DNA of 64,000 bases from Pseudooceanicola antarcticus (GTDB lineage Bacteria; Pseudomonadota; Alphaproteobacteria; Rhodobacterales; Rhodobacteraceae). The notes under the pieces are model-generated. The model was not told where the DNA came from and ran no database searches. It saw nothing but the letters and a program-made list of their open reading frames with translations. Below, one piece after another: positions 1-8,268 of this stretch. The position numbers and the translations under genes were made by a program. How positions within the stretch are numbered: the stretch's first letter is position 1; every line of letters begins with the position of its first letter. The stretch is from contig NZ_OBEA01000001.1 of assembly GCF_900215355.1 (NCBI RefSeq), forward strand, positions 124,001-188,000, written 5' to 3'.

Positions 1-338
1 ATCGTCTCCATGTTGCCGGTATCCGGCGCAGAGCAGTTGAAGGGCTCGGACCCGATCGAGGACCGGCCCATCAGCTCGCAGAGCATCCCGTATTCGACAT
101 TGCTCAGCCCCATGCCCTCGTAGCCGGGCTTCGAGTGCGGCAGGAACATGTTCCACAGGCCCGCCGCGCGCGCCTTCTCCTTCAGCTCTTCCATCACCGG
201 CACGACGCACCAGCGTCCGCCTGCCTCGACCTGCTCGGCATAGGTGGCCTCGGCCGGGAACACATGGGCATCCATGAAGGCGATGAGCTTCTCGCGCAGC
301 TCCTTCGCCCGATCCGAAATCGGGAAATGATCGTACAT
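1..338 (-). CDS. Acyl-CoA dehydrogenase, ACAD10/11-like (N-terminal part; gene runs off window)
   Basis: Only the first 112 codons lie in the window. The protein begins MYDHFPISDRAKELREKL and contains the stretch GLWNMFLPHS near residue 65, which I recognise from the ACAD10/11-like branch of FAD-dependent acyl-CoA dehydrogenases. The start at 338 is preceded by an AGGAGGA-like ribosome binding site. In this branch the dehydrogenase fold can act on 4-phospho- or 4-hydroxyacyl-CoA rather than do simple alpha,beta-desaturation; that is known of the family and not shown here. It is divergent from an SDR/acyl-CoA synthetase pair across a 235-base region packed with TTCCGC/GCGGAA half-sites, so co-regulation with that pair is likely. 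The catalytic and FAD-binding parts are outside the window. Confidence 0.8.
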   Translation of the reverse strand, partial: MYDHFPISDRAKELREKLIAFMDAHVFPAEATYAEQVEAGGRWCVVPVMEELKEKARAAGLWNMFLPHSKPGYEGMGLSNVEYGMLCELMGRSSIGSEPFNCSAPDTGNMET

Positions 339-398
339 CTGGGGTCCTCCTCCACCTCTTGCCCTTTGATGCCCCTCCGCCCCGGCCCCGTCAAGATT

Positions 399-506
399 GC
401 GGAAGAATTTTCCGTAAAGCGGAATATTGACGAGATGTTCCGCTCCGTGGCAGGCTGTTCCGCAGTAAGGGAGAACTCCTGGGGAGGAGGATTCCGCGAA
501 ACGGAA
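399..506. promoter_or_regulatory. Cluster of TTCCGC/GCGGAA half-sites in divergent promoter
   Basis: Half-sites reading TTCCGC or GCGGAA (one mismatch allowed) begin at 399, 410, 419, 438, 458, 492 and 501. The pair at 410-424 forms a 15-base imperfect palindrome, TTCCGTAAAGCGGAA, flanked at 399 by another half-site exactly 11 bases away. The same architecture recurs at 5268-5352. This looks like an operator for a dimeric regulator that binds cooperatively. The IclR protein encoded at 3101 is the nearest candidate, and 15-base palindromes suit that family, but the link is inference. Confidence 0.6.
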
Positions 507-573
507 CTGGCAGGCGGCCCCTCGGGGCCGAACGGGAGCGCATGTCTGCCTCCCCCTGCGCAAGGGAGGTCGC

Positions 574-1344
574 ATGCGGCGCTACGACGGAAAATATGCC
601 CTGGTCACCGGGGCAGCCAGCGGCATCGGACGGGCCACGGCGGCAAGGCTGGCGGAAGAGGGCGCAAGGGTGCTGCTGCTGGACCGCGCCGAGGGGCTGG
701 AAGAGGCCCTGCCGGCCGGCGACCACCTCTGGCGCCATTGCGATGTCTCGGACGAGGCCCAGGTGGCCGAGGCCGTGGCCTATGCCATCAGCCAATTCGG
801 CCGCATCGACGCGCTGGCCAACAACGCCGGCATCATCTGCGACCGCTCGCCGATCACCGAGACCGACGCCGCCACCTGGCAGCGGGTGCTCTCGGTCAAC
901 CTGGTGGGCGCGGCGCTGATGGTGAAGCACGTGGGCCGGCAGATGCAGGCCCAGGGCGCGGGCGCCATCGTCAACACCGCCTCTGTCGCCGGCATCCGCT
1001 CGGGCGCGGGGGGCAATGCCTATTCGGCCTCGAAGGCCGGGGTGATCTCGCTGACCCAGACGGCGGCCTGCGACCTGGGCCAATACGGCGTGCGCGTCAA
1101 CGCGGTCTGCCCCGGCCTGATCGAGACCGGCATGACCAAGCCCGTCTTCGACTACGCCCGCGACGCCGGCAAGGAAGACCGGCTGGGCGCGCGCTGTGAG
1201 TTGCGCCGCTACGGCCACCCCTCCGAGATCGCCGCCGCCATCGCCTTCCTCGCCTCCGAGGACGCCTCCTTCATCACCGGGCAGGCCCTGCCGGTGGACG
1301 GCGGCAACACCGCCTCGCTCAACCTGCCGGGGATGAAGGTCTGA
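574..1344 (+). CDS. SDR family NAD(P)-dependent oxidoreductase
   Basis: This is a 256-residue classical short-chain dehydrogenase. The nucleotide-binding glycine motif TGAASGIG lies at residues 12-19, NNAG near 84, the catalytic serine in NTASVAG near 137, and the YSASK tyrosine/lysine pair at about 150-154. The C-terminal ITGQALPVDGG is typical of FabG-like enzymes. It probably oxidises a hydroxyacyl-CoA or a related alcohol to the ketone. The start is supported by GGGAGG about five bases upstream. Its stop codon shares one base with the start of the acyl-CoA synthetase, so the two are translationally coupled. The exact substrate cannot be read from the sequence. Confidence 0.88.
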   Translation: MRRYDGKYALVTGAASGIGRATAARLAEEGARVLLLDRAEGLEEALPAGDHLWRHCDVSDEAQVAEAVAYAISQFGRIDALANNAGIICDRSPITETDAATWQRVLSVNLVGAALMVKHVGRQMQAQGAGAIVNTASVAGIRSGAGGNAYSASKAGVISLTQTAACDLGQYGVRVNAVCPGLIETGMTKPVFDYARDAGKEDRLGARCELRRYGHPSEIAAAIAFLASEDASFITGQALPVDGGNTASLNLPGMKV

Positions 1345-3023
1345 TGCCGATGATCCCCCTGCCCCACTGGCCCGAAGAGCTGCCCCGAGAGACCCGTTTC
1401 GCCGACCACAACGTGGCGCTCAACCTCAAGGCCTCCGCCGCCCGCGTGCCCGAGCGCACCGCGCTGCATTTCCACGGCTTCTCGCTGAGCTACGCCGAAC
1501 TCTGGGACCAGGTCGAACGGTTGGCCGGCTGGCTGCAATCGCGCGGGATCACCCGTGGCGACCGGGTGCTGCTCTACATGCAGAACGCGCCGCATTACGT
1601 CATCGCCTATTACGCCATCCTGCGCGCCGATGCCGCCGTGGTGCCGGTGAACCCGATGAACCGCCAGGCCGAGCTGGAACATCTCGCCGCCGATACCGGC
1701 GCCCGCATCGCCATCGCAGGGACCGAGCTCCTGCCCCATGTCACCCCGCTGCTCGAGGCGGGCCTGCTCGACCAGGTGCTGGCCGGCGCCTATGCGGACA
1801 TGACCGAGCCGGGCGACGAGGTGCCGCTCTTCGAGGCGCTGCAGGGGCATACGGATGCCGATATCTCGGGCCCCGGCCTGACCGCCTTCCGCGCCGCGCT
1901 GGCCGAGGGTCACCCCCCCGGCCCCGTCACCACCGGGGCGGACGACCTGGCCGTCATCCCCTATTCCTCGGGCACCACGGGCCAGCCCAAGGGCTGCATG
2001 CACACCCATGCCTCAGTGCAGGCGACGATCCAGTGCGGCGCGATCTGGAACCCCGCCGATGGCGAGGACGAGGTGCATCTGACCACCCTGCCGCTCTTCC
2101 ATGTCACTGGCATGCAGAACGGCATGTCGATCCCGCTGATGAAGGGGCAGGAGATCGTCCTGCTCTGCCGCTGGAACCGCGAAGCCGCCTGCCGCCTCAT
2201 CGCCCGCCACCGGGTGACCCGCTGGCGCTCCATCGCCACCATGGCCATCGACCTGCTGCAAACCCCCGACATCGCCGGACATGACCTGGGCTCGCTGCGC
2301 GGCATCGGCGGCGGCGGCGCCGCCATGCCCGAGGCCGTGGCCGACCGGCTGCACGGGCTGACCGGGCTCGACTATATCGAAGGCTACGGCCTCTCCGAGA
2401 CCATGGCCGCCACCCACATCAACCCGGTGCACCGGCCCAAGCGGCAATGCCTCGGCATCCCGGTGATCTCGGTCGACAGCCGGATCATCGACCCGGTGAC
2501 GCTCGAGGAACTGCCCGCGGGCGAAACCGGCGAGATCGTCACCCACGGCCCGCAGGTCTTCCGCGGCTACTGGCAGCGCGAGGACGAGACCCGCGCCGCC
2601 TTCCTCGAGCTCGACGGCAAGACCTTCTTCCGCACCGGGGACCTCGGCTACCGCGACGAAGAGGGCTATTTCTTCATGGTCGACCGGGTGAAGCGGATGA
2701 TCAACGCGGCGGGCTTCAAGGTCTGGCCGGCCGAGGTCGAGGCGCTGATGCATGCCCACCCGGACCTGGCCGAGGTCTGCGTCATCGGCGCCGCCGATCC
2801 GCGCCGCGGCGAGACCGTCAAGGCAGTCGCCGTGCGCCGCGCCGGGGCCGAAGCACTGACCGAAGCGCAGGTGATCGACTGGTGCCACGGCCGCATGGCG
2901 GCCTATAAATGTCCGAAATCCGTGGAGTTTACCGCGGCCCTGCCGAAATCCGCCGCGGGCAAGGTGCTCTGGCGCGAGCTGGCGGAAAAAGAGGCGACCC
3001 GCGCCGCGCAGCCCGCGGGGTAA
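1344..3023 (+). CDS. AMP-binding acyl-CoA synthetase (FadD-like)
   Basis: This 559-residue ANL-superfamily ligase activates a carboxylic acid to its acyl-CoA through an acyl-adenylate. The ATP-binding P-loop YSSGTTGQPKG lies near residues 206-216, the A5 motif GYGLSET near 348, the hinge region FRTGDLGYRDEEGYFF near 430, and the C-terminal catalytic lysine in KSAAGK near 540. The length is typical of medium/long-chain or aromatic acid ligases. It begins within the stop codon of the SDR (TGATG) and precedes an IclR regulator, so it likely feeds the same catabolic pathway. The substrate is unknown. Confidence 0.88.
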   Translation: MPMIPLPHWPEELPRETRFADHNVALNLKASAARVPERTALHFHGFSLSYAELWDQVERLAGWLQSRGITRGDRVLLYMQNAPHYVIAYYAILRADAAVVPVNPMNRQAELEHLAADTGARIAIAGTELLPHVTPLLEAGLLDQVLAGAYADMTEPGDEVPLFEALQGHTDADISGPGLTAFRAALAEGHPPGPVTTGADDLAVIPYSSGTTGQPKGCMHTHASVQATIQCGAIWNPADGEDEVHLTTLPLFHVTGMQNGMSIPLMKGQEIVLLCRWNREAACRLIARHRVTRWRSIATMAIDLLQTPDIAGHDLGSLRGIGGGGAAMPEAVADRLHGLTGLDYIEGYGLSETMAATHINPVHRPKRQCLGIPVISVDSRIIDPVTLEELPAGETGEIVTHGPQVFRGYWQREDETRAAFLELDGKTFFRTGDLGYRDEEGYFFMVDRVKRMINAAGFKVWPAEVEALMHAHPDLAEVCVIGAADPRRGETVKAVAVRRAGAEALTEAQVIDWCHGRMAAYKCPKSVEFTAALPKSAAGKVLWRELAEKEATRAAQPAG

Positions 3024-3044
3024 GCCTGCACCGGGCCGGGGCGC

Positions 3045-3073
3045 TTGACCCCCTGCCCGGCGCTTAGTAGCTG
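3045..3073 (+). promoter_or_regulatory. Possible sigma-70 promoter of the IclR gene
   Basis: TTGACC at 3045-3050 is followed after 17 bases by TAGCTG at 3068-3073, about 28 bases before the IclR start codon. The -35 element is good and the -10 element is weak, so this is only a candidate. Confidence 0.35.
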
Positions 3074-3100
3074 CGCAGGCGAACATCGGGGAAGGATGTC

Positions 3101-3919
3101 ATGCGCAAACGGGTAAGCGATATCGCGGCGGAAGCCGAAAAGACGGACAACGACCGACAGTTCGTCACGGCCCTCCATCGCGGGCTGGAAATCCTCAAGG
3201 CCTTCCGCCCGGCGGACAAGGCCGGCCTTGGCAATTCCGAGCTGGCCGAACGCACCGGCCTGCCCAACTCGACCGTCTCGCGGCTGACCTTCACGCTGCT
3301 GAAGTCGGGCTACCTGGTCTATGACGACGGCACCGGACGCTACCGCATGGGCCTGCCCGTGCTGTCGCTGGGCTATGCCTGCCTCGCCGGCATGCAGGTG
3401 CGCGAAACCGCCCAGGTCTACATGCAGAAACTGGCCGATGAATGCGGCGACGGGGTGCTGGTGGCGCTTGGCGGCCGCGACGACATGGCGATGACCTATA
3501 TCGCCGCGGCGCGCTCCGAGGGCGTGATCTCGCTGCAGCTCAACGTCGGTTCGCGCATCTCGCTGGCGCGCTCCGCCATGGGCCGCGCCTATATCGCCGG
3601 CACTTCCGAGGCCGAGCGCAACGAGATCATCGACCGCATCCGCGACCGCTACGAGGGCGAGAAGCTGGACGATGCGCTGCGCGGCATCGAGGATGCCCAG
3701 GACCAGATCGCCACCAAGGGCTTCTACGCCAATATCGGCGAATGGCAGCGCGACGTGCATGCGGTCTCGGTCCCCTACCGCAGCCCCCAGCCCGACACGC
3801 CGATGCTGTCCTTCAACCTCGGCGGATACGCCTTCTCGCTGCCGAAGGACCGGCTGGAAAACGAGCTCGGCCCCAAGCTGGTCGAACTGTCGCGCATGGT
3901 CAGCCGCACCGGGTACTGA
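3101..3919 (+). CDS. IclR family transcriptional regulator
   Basis: This 272-residue protein has an N-terminal winged helix-turn-helix (about residues 25-85, with SELAERTGLPNSTVSRLTFT forming the recognition region) and an IclR effector-binding domain from about 95 to the end. IclR proteins bind small carboxylic or aromatic metabolites and repress or activate nearby catabolic operons. It follows the SDR/acyl-CoA synthetase pair with 77 bases between, and GGAAGG precedes its ATG. It is the best local candidate for binding the palindromes at 399-506 and 5268-5352, but nothing in the sequence proves this. Confidence 0.9.
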   Translation: MRKRVSDIAAEAEKTDNDRQFVTALHRGLEILKAFRPADKAGLGNSELAERTGLPNSTVSRLTFTLLKSGYLVYDDGTGRYRMGLPVLSLGYACLAGMQVRETAQVYMQKLADECGDGVLVALGGRDDMAMTYIAAARSEGVISLQLNVGSRISLARSAMGRAYIAGTSEAERNEIIDRIRDRYEGEKLDDALRGIEDAQDQIATKGFYANIGEWQRDVHAVSVPYRSPQPDTPMLSFNLGGYAFSLPKDRLENELGPKLVELSRMVSRTGY

Positions 3920-3930
3920 CCCCTTCTCAT

Positions 3931-4086
3931 TATCCGACGGCCCCAAATACTGCGGGGGAGTCAGCCGCAGGCTGACGGGGGCAGCGCCCCCCTTCCCGGT
4001 TGCCCGAAACTGCGACGTCGCGGGGGGGGCTCTGCCCCCGCCGCGCGCCGCGAGTCTCCCCCGCAGTATTTTCAGCCATCGGATAG
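3931..4086. repeat. Interspersed hairpin repeat, copy 1 (two inverted tails)
   Basis: This sits between the convergent IclR and MDR genes. Two oppositely oriented copies of a tail, ATCCGACGGCCCCAAATACT at 3932 and GCAGTATTTTCAGCCATCGG at 4063, flank internal GC hairpins. These include TCAGCC/GGCTGA at 3961-3975 and GGGGGGCTCTGCCCCC near 4023-4038. The same modules recur near 21311, 37110, 50689 and 59219. The convergent placement suggests a bidirectional terminator or a REP-like element. Confidence 0.75.
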
Positions 4087-4158
4087 GGAAAGAGGCGGAG
4101 CCCCTCAGACCGAAGCACTCCACCTGCGCAGGATGGGGTTTCACCCCATCACGCCCCC

Positions 4159-5124
4159 TCAGGGCACCAGCGCGATCTTCCCGGTCGCGCCGCGTGCCAG
4201 AACGCGGGTCAGCACCTCCGATGCCTCCGACAGCTTGTAGCGCCCCTCGATCACCGGCTTGACCCTGCCCTCCGCATACCAGCCCAGAAGCTCGGCCATA
4301 TTGGCCTTGTAGGCCTCGGGCTCGGCGCGGGTCCAGTTGCCCCAGAACACGCCGACCACGGAAAATTCCTTGACCAGGGCAAGGTTTACCGGGAATTTCG
4401 GGATCTCTCCGCTGGCAAATCCGATGACCAGCAGGCGCCCGTTTCGCGCCATGCAGCGGCAGGCGGCATCGAAGGCGGCACCGCCCACGACATCATAGAC
4501 CACGTCGACACCATGGCCGCCGGTCAGGTCCTTCACCTGTGCCTTCAGATCGTCATAGCCGATGGCGTGATCCGCGCCGGTCTCCAGCGCCAGCGCGCGC
4601 TTTTCCTCGGTCGAGCAGACGGCGATGACCTTCGCCCCCATCACCTTGCCGATCTGGATCGCCGCGACCCCGGTCGCCCCGGCGGCACCGAAGATCATCA
4701 GCCATTCGCCCGCCTTCAGCGCGCCGCGCTGCTTCAGCGCATGGTGCGAGGTGCCATAGGCCACCAGCAGCGCGCAGGCCTCGGCGGCATCCATGCCCTC
4801 GGGGATCTCCATCACCCGCGCCGCCGGGCAAACCGCCTTCTCCGCGTAGCCCCCGGTCGGGACCGCCGCCAGCACCCGCGTGCCGGGGGCAAGCGAGACG
4901 CCCTCGCCCACCGCCTCGATGCGTCCGGCGACCTCCATCCCCGGCGTGAAGGGGCGGTCGGGGCGCGATTGGTAGAGCCCCTGGACCAGCAGCCCGTCGG
5001 GGTAGTTCACCCCCGCCGCCTCGGTGGCGATCAGCACCTCGCCGGGGCCCGGCACCGGGTCCGCGGTCTCTTCCCAGGCAAGGTCGGTCAGCGGTCCGAA
5101 TTCATGGCAGATGATGGCTTTCAC
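4159..5124 (-). CDS. NADPH:quinone oxidoreductase family MDR protein
   Basis: This is a 321-residue medium-chain dehydrogenase/reductase of the zinc-independent quinone reductase type. It has the GroES-like N-terminal half (residues 1-120, with GMEVAGRIEAVG near 62) and a Rossmann half with the NADPH-binding motif GAAGATGVAAIQ at about 146-157. The cysteines that bind structural zinc in alcohol dehydrogenases are absent. The family reduces quinones or enoyl/enone substrates, including 2-enoyl-CoA-like compounds. It is divergent from the acyl-CoA synthetase at 5391 across an operator-rich region, which suggests a role in the same catabolic programme. Confidence 0.85.
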   Translation of the reverse strand: MKAIICHEFGPLTDLAWEETADPVPGPGEVLIATEAAGVNYPDGLLVQGLYQSRPDRPFTPGMEVAGRIEAVGEGVSLAPGTRVLAAVPTGGYAEKAVCPAARVMEIPEGMDAAEACALLVAYGTSHHALKQRGALKAGEWLMIFGAAGATGVAAIQIGKVMGAKVIAVCSTEEKRALALETGADHAIGYDDLKAQVKDLTGGHGVDVVYDVVGGAAFDAACRCMARNGRLLVIGFASGEIPKFPVNLALVKEFSVVGVFWGNWTRAEPEAYKANMAELLGWYAEGRVKPVIEGRYKLSEASEVLTRVLARGATGKIALVP

Positions 5125-5267
5125 GTCTCGTGCTCCCTCGTGATTCGCGTCGCCCCCTCCCTGGGGCGTCTCTGGCCATCAGGCTAGGCGGAATCACGGG
5201 ATATGCCATTGAAAACACTAGCGAATGAGTGAAATTTCGCGCATTAACCGCGCCGCAGCGCAGCATT

Positions 5268-5352
5268 TTCCGCGCTTCTTCCGAGGGGCGGAATTTACGC
5301 GGAAAAATATTCCGCAGACGCTGCGTCTCCCCTTGGGCCAGGGCGGTTCCGC
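5268..5352. promoter_or_regulatory. Second TTCCGC/GCGGAA operator cluster
   Basis: Half-sites begin at 5268 (TTCCGC), 5279 (TTCCGA), 5288 (GCGGAA), 5299 (GCGGAA), 5310 (TTCCGC) and 5347 (TTCCGC). The 5279/5288 pair makes the 15-base imperfect palindrome TTCCGAGGGGCGGAA, and 5299/5310 makes a perfect inverted pair around AAATA. Spacings of 11, 9, 11 and 11 bases place the half-sites about one helical turn apart. It lies in the divergent promoter of the MDR gene and the acyl-CoA synthetase and matches the cluster at 399-506. Confidence 0.65.
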
Positions 5353-5390
5353 GGCTACATTTCCACCAGGACTCTGGGAGGAGACAAGCC

Positions 5391-7031
5391 ATGGAAGGCA
5401 TGATGATGCACCGGCCGCTGCTGGTGTCGACGATTCTCGAACACGCGATGGAGGCCCACAAGAAGGGCCGCATCACCTCGGTCAGGACCGAGGGCGATAT
5501 CCATTCCTATACCTACCCCGAAGCGGGCGCCCGGATCGCCCAGCTGGCCAATGCGCTGCAGGGGATGGGGATCAAGCTGGGCGATCGGGTGGCGACCCTG
5601 GCCTGGAACGGCTACCGCCACTTCGAGCTCTACTACGCGATCTCGGGCATCGGGGCGGTCTGTCACACGATCAACCCCCGCCTCTCGGCCGAGCAGCTGA
5701 TCTATATCGTCAACCACGCCGAGGACCGGGTGCTGTTCCTCGACACCACCTTCGTGCCGATCATCGCCGCGGTGAAAGAGCACCTGCCCGAGGACATGAC
5801 CTATGTGATCATGACCGACCGGGCGCATATGCCCGACACCCCCTTCCCGGCGCTCTGCTATGAAGAGCTGCTCGAGGGTCAGCCTCAGACCATCGCCTGG
5901 CCCGAGTTCGACGAGAACACCGCCTGCGGTCTGTGCTACACCTCCGGCACCACCGGCCACCCGAAGGGCGCGCTCTATTCCCACCGCTCGACGGTGCTGC
6001 ATGCCTTCACCATCGCCATTTCCCAGCGTCACAGCTTCGGCGAGGGCAAGTCGATCCTGCCCGTGGTGCCGCTGTTCCACGTCAACGCCTGGGGCCTGCC
6101 CTATGCCGCGCCGCTCATCGGCGCCTCGCTGGTGATGCCGGGTCCGGCGATGGACGGGCCCAGCCTGTTCAAGCTGATGGACCAGGAAAAGGTCTATTCC
6201 GCCTGGGGCGTGCCCACGGTCTGGATGGGCCTGCTGGCCGAGATCAAGGCCCAGGGCCGCAAGCCCGACAACTTCTGCGACGTGGTGATCGGCGGCTCTG
6301 CGGCGCCGAAGTCGATGATCGAGAGCTTCGAGAAGATGGATATCGACGTCGGCCACGCCTGGGGCATGACCGAGATGTCGCCCGTCGGCACCCATGGCTG
6401 CCTGCCGCAGTGGATGGAGGAACTGCCCTTCGACGAACAGATCGCCGCCAAGGCCAAGCAGGGCCGCCGCGTCTTCGGCGTCGAGCTGAAGATCGTCGAC
6501 GATGACGGCAACCCACTGCCCCATGACGGCAAGGCCATCGGCGAGCTTTACGTGCGCGGCAATGCCGTGGTCTCGGGCTACTTCCGCAACGAGGAAGCGA
6601 CCGCCAAGGCGCTGGATGCCGAGGGCTGGTTCGGCACCGGCGACGTGGCCTCCATCGACACCGAGGGTTTCCTGGTCATCCAGGACCGCGCCAAGGACCT
6701 GATCAAGTCCGGCGGCGAATGGATCTCCTCGATCGACCTCGAGAACGCGGCCCTCTCGCTGCCCGGCATCGCCAATTGCGCCGCCATCGGCGTGCCGCAT
6801 CCCCGCTGGGACGAACGCCCGGTGCTGGTCGCCGTGGCCGCCGGCGACGAGAAGCCCTCGCTCGAGGCGATCCGCGACCATATCGCGCCCCACTTCGCCA
6901 AGTGGCAGCTGCCCGACGACGTGATCTGGGTCGAGGCCCTGCCGATGACCGCCACCGGCAAGGTCTCCAAGCTGAACCTGCGCAAGCAGCTGGCCGATTA
7001 CCAGCACCCCGAGCTGCGCCAGACCGCCTGA
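5391..7031 (+). CDS. Acyl-CoA synthetase, DmdB-like
   Basis: This 546-residue ANL ligase has the P-loop CYTSGTTGHPKGA near residues 181-193, GWGMTEMSP near 322-330 in the A5 region, the hinge WFGTGDVASIDTEGFL near 410, and the C-terminal lysine in TATGKVSK near 522. The start at 5391 follows GGGAGGAGA; the reading frame is open further upstream but runs through the operator cluster, so the shorter form is preferred. The N-terminal WNGYRHFELYYA region resembles the 3-methylmercaptopropionyl-CoA ligase (DmdB) group of marine alphaproteobacteria. That group also accepts other short- and medium-chain acids, so the call is family-level. Confidence 0.85.
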   Translation: MEGMMMHRPLLVSTILEHAMEAHKKGRITSVRTEGDIHSYTYPEAGARIAQLANALQGMGIKLGDRVATLAWNGYRHFELYYAISGIGAVCHTINPRLSAEQLIYIVNHAEDRVLFLDTTFVPIIAAVKEHLPEDMTYVIMTDRAHMPDTPFPALCYEELLEGQPQTIAWPEFDENTACGLCYTSGTTGHPKGALYSHRSTVLHAFTIAISQRHSFGEGKSILPVVPLFHVNAWGLPYAAPLIGASLVMPGPAMDGPSLFKLMDQEKVYSAWGVPTVWMGLLAEIKAQGRKPDNFCDVVIGGSAAPKSMIESFEKMDIDVGHAWGMTEMSPVGTHGCLPQWMEELPFDEQIAAKAKQGRRVFGVELKIVDDDGNPLPHDGKAIGELYVRGNAVVSGYFRNEEATAKALDAEGWFGTGDVASIDTEGFLVIQDRAKDLIKSGGEWISSIDLENAALSLPGIANCAAIGVPHPRWDERPVLVAVAAGDEKPSLEAIRDHIAPHFAKWQLPDDVIWVEALPMTATGKVSKLNLRKQLADYQHPELRQTA

Positions 7032-7051
7032 GCGCGGCCAACGGAACAGGA

Positions 7052-7082
7052 AAGGGCGCCCCCGTGGCGCCCTTTTTCTTTT
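7052..7082 (+). terminator. Rho-independent terminator after acyl-CoA synthetase
   Basis: AAGGGCGCC at 7052-7060 pairs perfectly with GGCGCCCTT at 7066-7074 around the loop CCCGT, followed by a T-rich run. It ends the transcript starting near 5391 and faces the convergent gene at 7096. Confidence 0.85.
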
Positions 7083-7095
7083 CGGATCAGGTAGT

Positions 7096-7896
7096 TCAGG
7101 GGAAGACCAGCAACGGGCCCGGATCGTCCTCGCTGCCCATGGCAGGTGCCTCGACCTCGGGCACCACCTTGGGCCCGGACAGGCAACGCCCCTGCATGTC
7201 GGTCGCCAGGTAGACCTCCCCCGGTGCGCCCTCCAGCACCATTTCCCCCTTCAGCCCGCCGTGCCAGACCACCCAGTCCTCGCCGATCAGCTGGTATATC
7301 AGCACGGGCGCCGCGCTTTCGTTGCGGAGGCGGAAGAAGGTCCAGCTTTCCGGGGTCACCTGGACCGAGGCCGGGTCGGGGCAGTTCTCGCCCAGCAGCG
7401 GCACCTCGGTCAGGTCGGCCTCGTAGGTTGGAAAATCAGCAGCCTCGGCGCATTCCGCCAGCCCCTTGCGGATCGCGGGCAGATCCGTCAGCCGGAAGAT
7501 GCCGCTGCCGCCCTCCCAGTCCGGGTGCAGGTCGATCCACGAGGCCCCCTCCAGCGCCGCCTGGAACGCCGCACCGCCCTCGATCTCCCAATCCCATTCT
7601 TCTCCGCCAAGGGTGATCGGATAGAGCGTGCCATCCACCGAAACCTGCTGGTCCACTTCGTCGCCGGAATAGGAATCCGTCGACAGGATCAGCCCCTCCG
7701 TGCCCTGCCGGATCGCCAGCGTCGGCCCGTCGAAAGAGCTGAAGGCGGTGCAGAGGAAATCTCCGCCATCGCCCCTCCAGTCGCCGCTGACCACCCAGGG
7801 CCCCATTTCCAGCCGCACGTGGGATTGCGCCCACGCCAGTTGCGGCCCCAGCGAAAGCACCACGCAAAGCGCGGCGGAAAGTCCTGAAGTCTTCAT
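7096..7896 (-). CDS. Secreted protein of unknown function with VHL-like beta domain
   Basis: This is a 266-residue protein whose N-terminus MKTSGLSAALCVVLSLG...AWAQ is a clear Sec signal peptide with probable cleavage after residue 24. The body is acidic and tryptophan-rich, with three cysteines at about 49, 149 and 172 and one at about 238. Residues 186-240 (TFFRLRNESAAPVLIYQLI onward to GRCL) follow the pattern of the von Hippel-Lindau beta domain: a strand with RN, a polar turn, a hydrophobic strand, then a G-rich strand ending in GRCL. I do not recognise the N-terminal domain. It is monocistronic, facing the terminator of the acyl-CoA synthetase gene. Its function is unknown; a periplasmic or extracellular location is likely. 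Confidence 0.7.
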   Translation of the reverse strand: MKTSGLSAALCVVLSLGPQLAWAQSHVRLEMGPWVVSGDWRGDGGDFLCTAFSSFDGPTLAIRQGTEGLILSTDSYSGDEVDQQVSVDGTLYPITLGGEEWDWEIEGGAAFQAALEGASWIDLHPDWEGGSGIFRLTDLPAIRKGLAECAEAADFPTYEADLTEVPLLGENCPDPASVQVTPESWTFFRLRNESAAPVLIYQLIGEDWVVWHGGLKGEMVLEGAPGEVYLATDMQGRCLSGPKVVPEVEAPAMGSEDDPGPLLVFP

Positions 7897-8062
7897 CCGT
7901 CATCTCCCCTCGATGCCCCCATCGAAGCGGAACGGCCCCGCGCCAGTCAAGCACGGGACCTGCGGGGAAGATGACAAGTTGCGTCACCCGCTGCGGCGCG
8001 CCGGTTTTGTCCCGTCCGGCGGGCAGCGCGCGCCGCTTTAACCCGGCCCGATGCGGTGCCGG

Positions 8063-8106
8063 ACACCGACGCGATACCGACGCAATACCGACGTGATACC
8101 GACATC
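8063..8106. repeat. Four tandem 11-base repeats
   Basis: Units at 8063 (ACACCGACGCG), 8074 (ATACCGACGCA), 8085 (ATACCGACGTG) and 8096 (ATACCGACATC) are arranged head to tail with no gap. The 11-base period puts each ACCGAC on the same face of the helix. No other copy was noticed in the window. Confidence 0.7.
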
Positions 8107-8204
8107 GGATTTCGGGCCCCAAGGCCCTGTTAACCTGTCCGAAATTGCCCCGATTCGCGGCGGGCGGCACCGAGGGGCCGCCCGCCGCTTCAGGAAAGAG
8201 TTAA

Positions 8205-8232
8205 CCCCGCCGCCTCGGGACAGGCGGCGGGG
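8205..8232 (-). terminator. Hairpin downstream of livF
   Basis: CCCCGCCGCC at 8205-8214 pairs perfectly with GGCGGCGGGG at 8223-8232, 37 bases beyond the livF stop. Read on the minus strand it is followed by TTAACTCTTTCC, a weak T tract, so it probably ends the liv operon. Confidence 0.55.
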
Positions 8233-8268
8233 CCCCGACAGTGATCACCCGCCGCGCGGGGACCAAGC

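Larger units (their letters stand above)
7897..8268. other. Intergenic region with 11-base tandem repeats
   Basis: This 372-base gap between the secreted protein and livF contains no convincing gene. It holds four tandem copies of an 11-base unit, (A)TACCGACGYR, at 8063-8106 and a GC hairpin at 8205-8232. The short frames crossing it have no ribosome binding site and no family resemblance. Confidence 0.6.

Noticed and set aside
5229-5390. N-terminal extension of the DmdB-like synthetase
   Set aside because: The extension covers the operator cluster and has no ribosome binding site; GGGAGGAGA marks the start at 5391.
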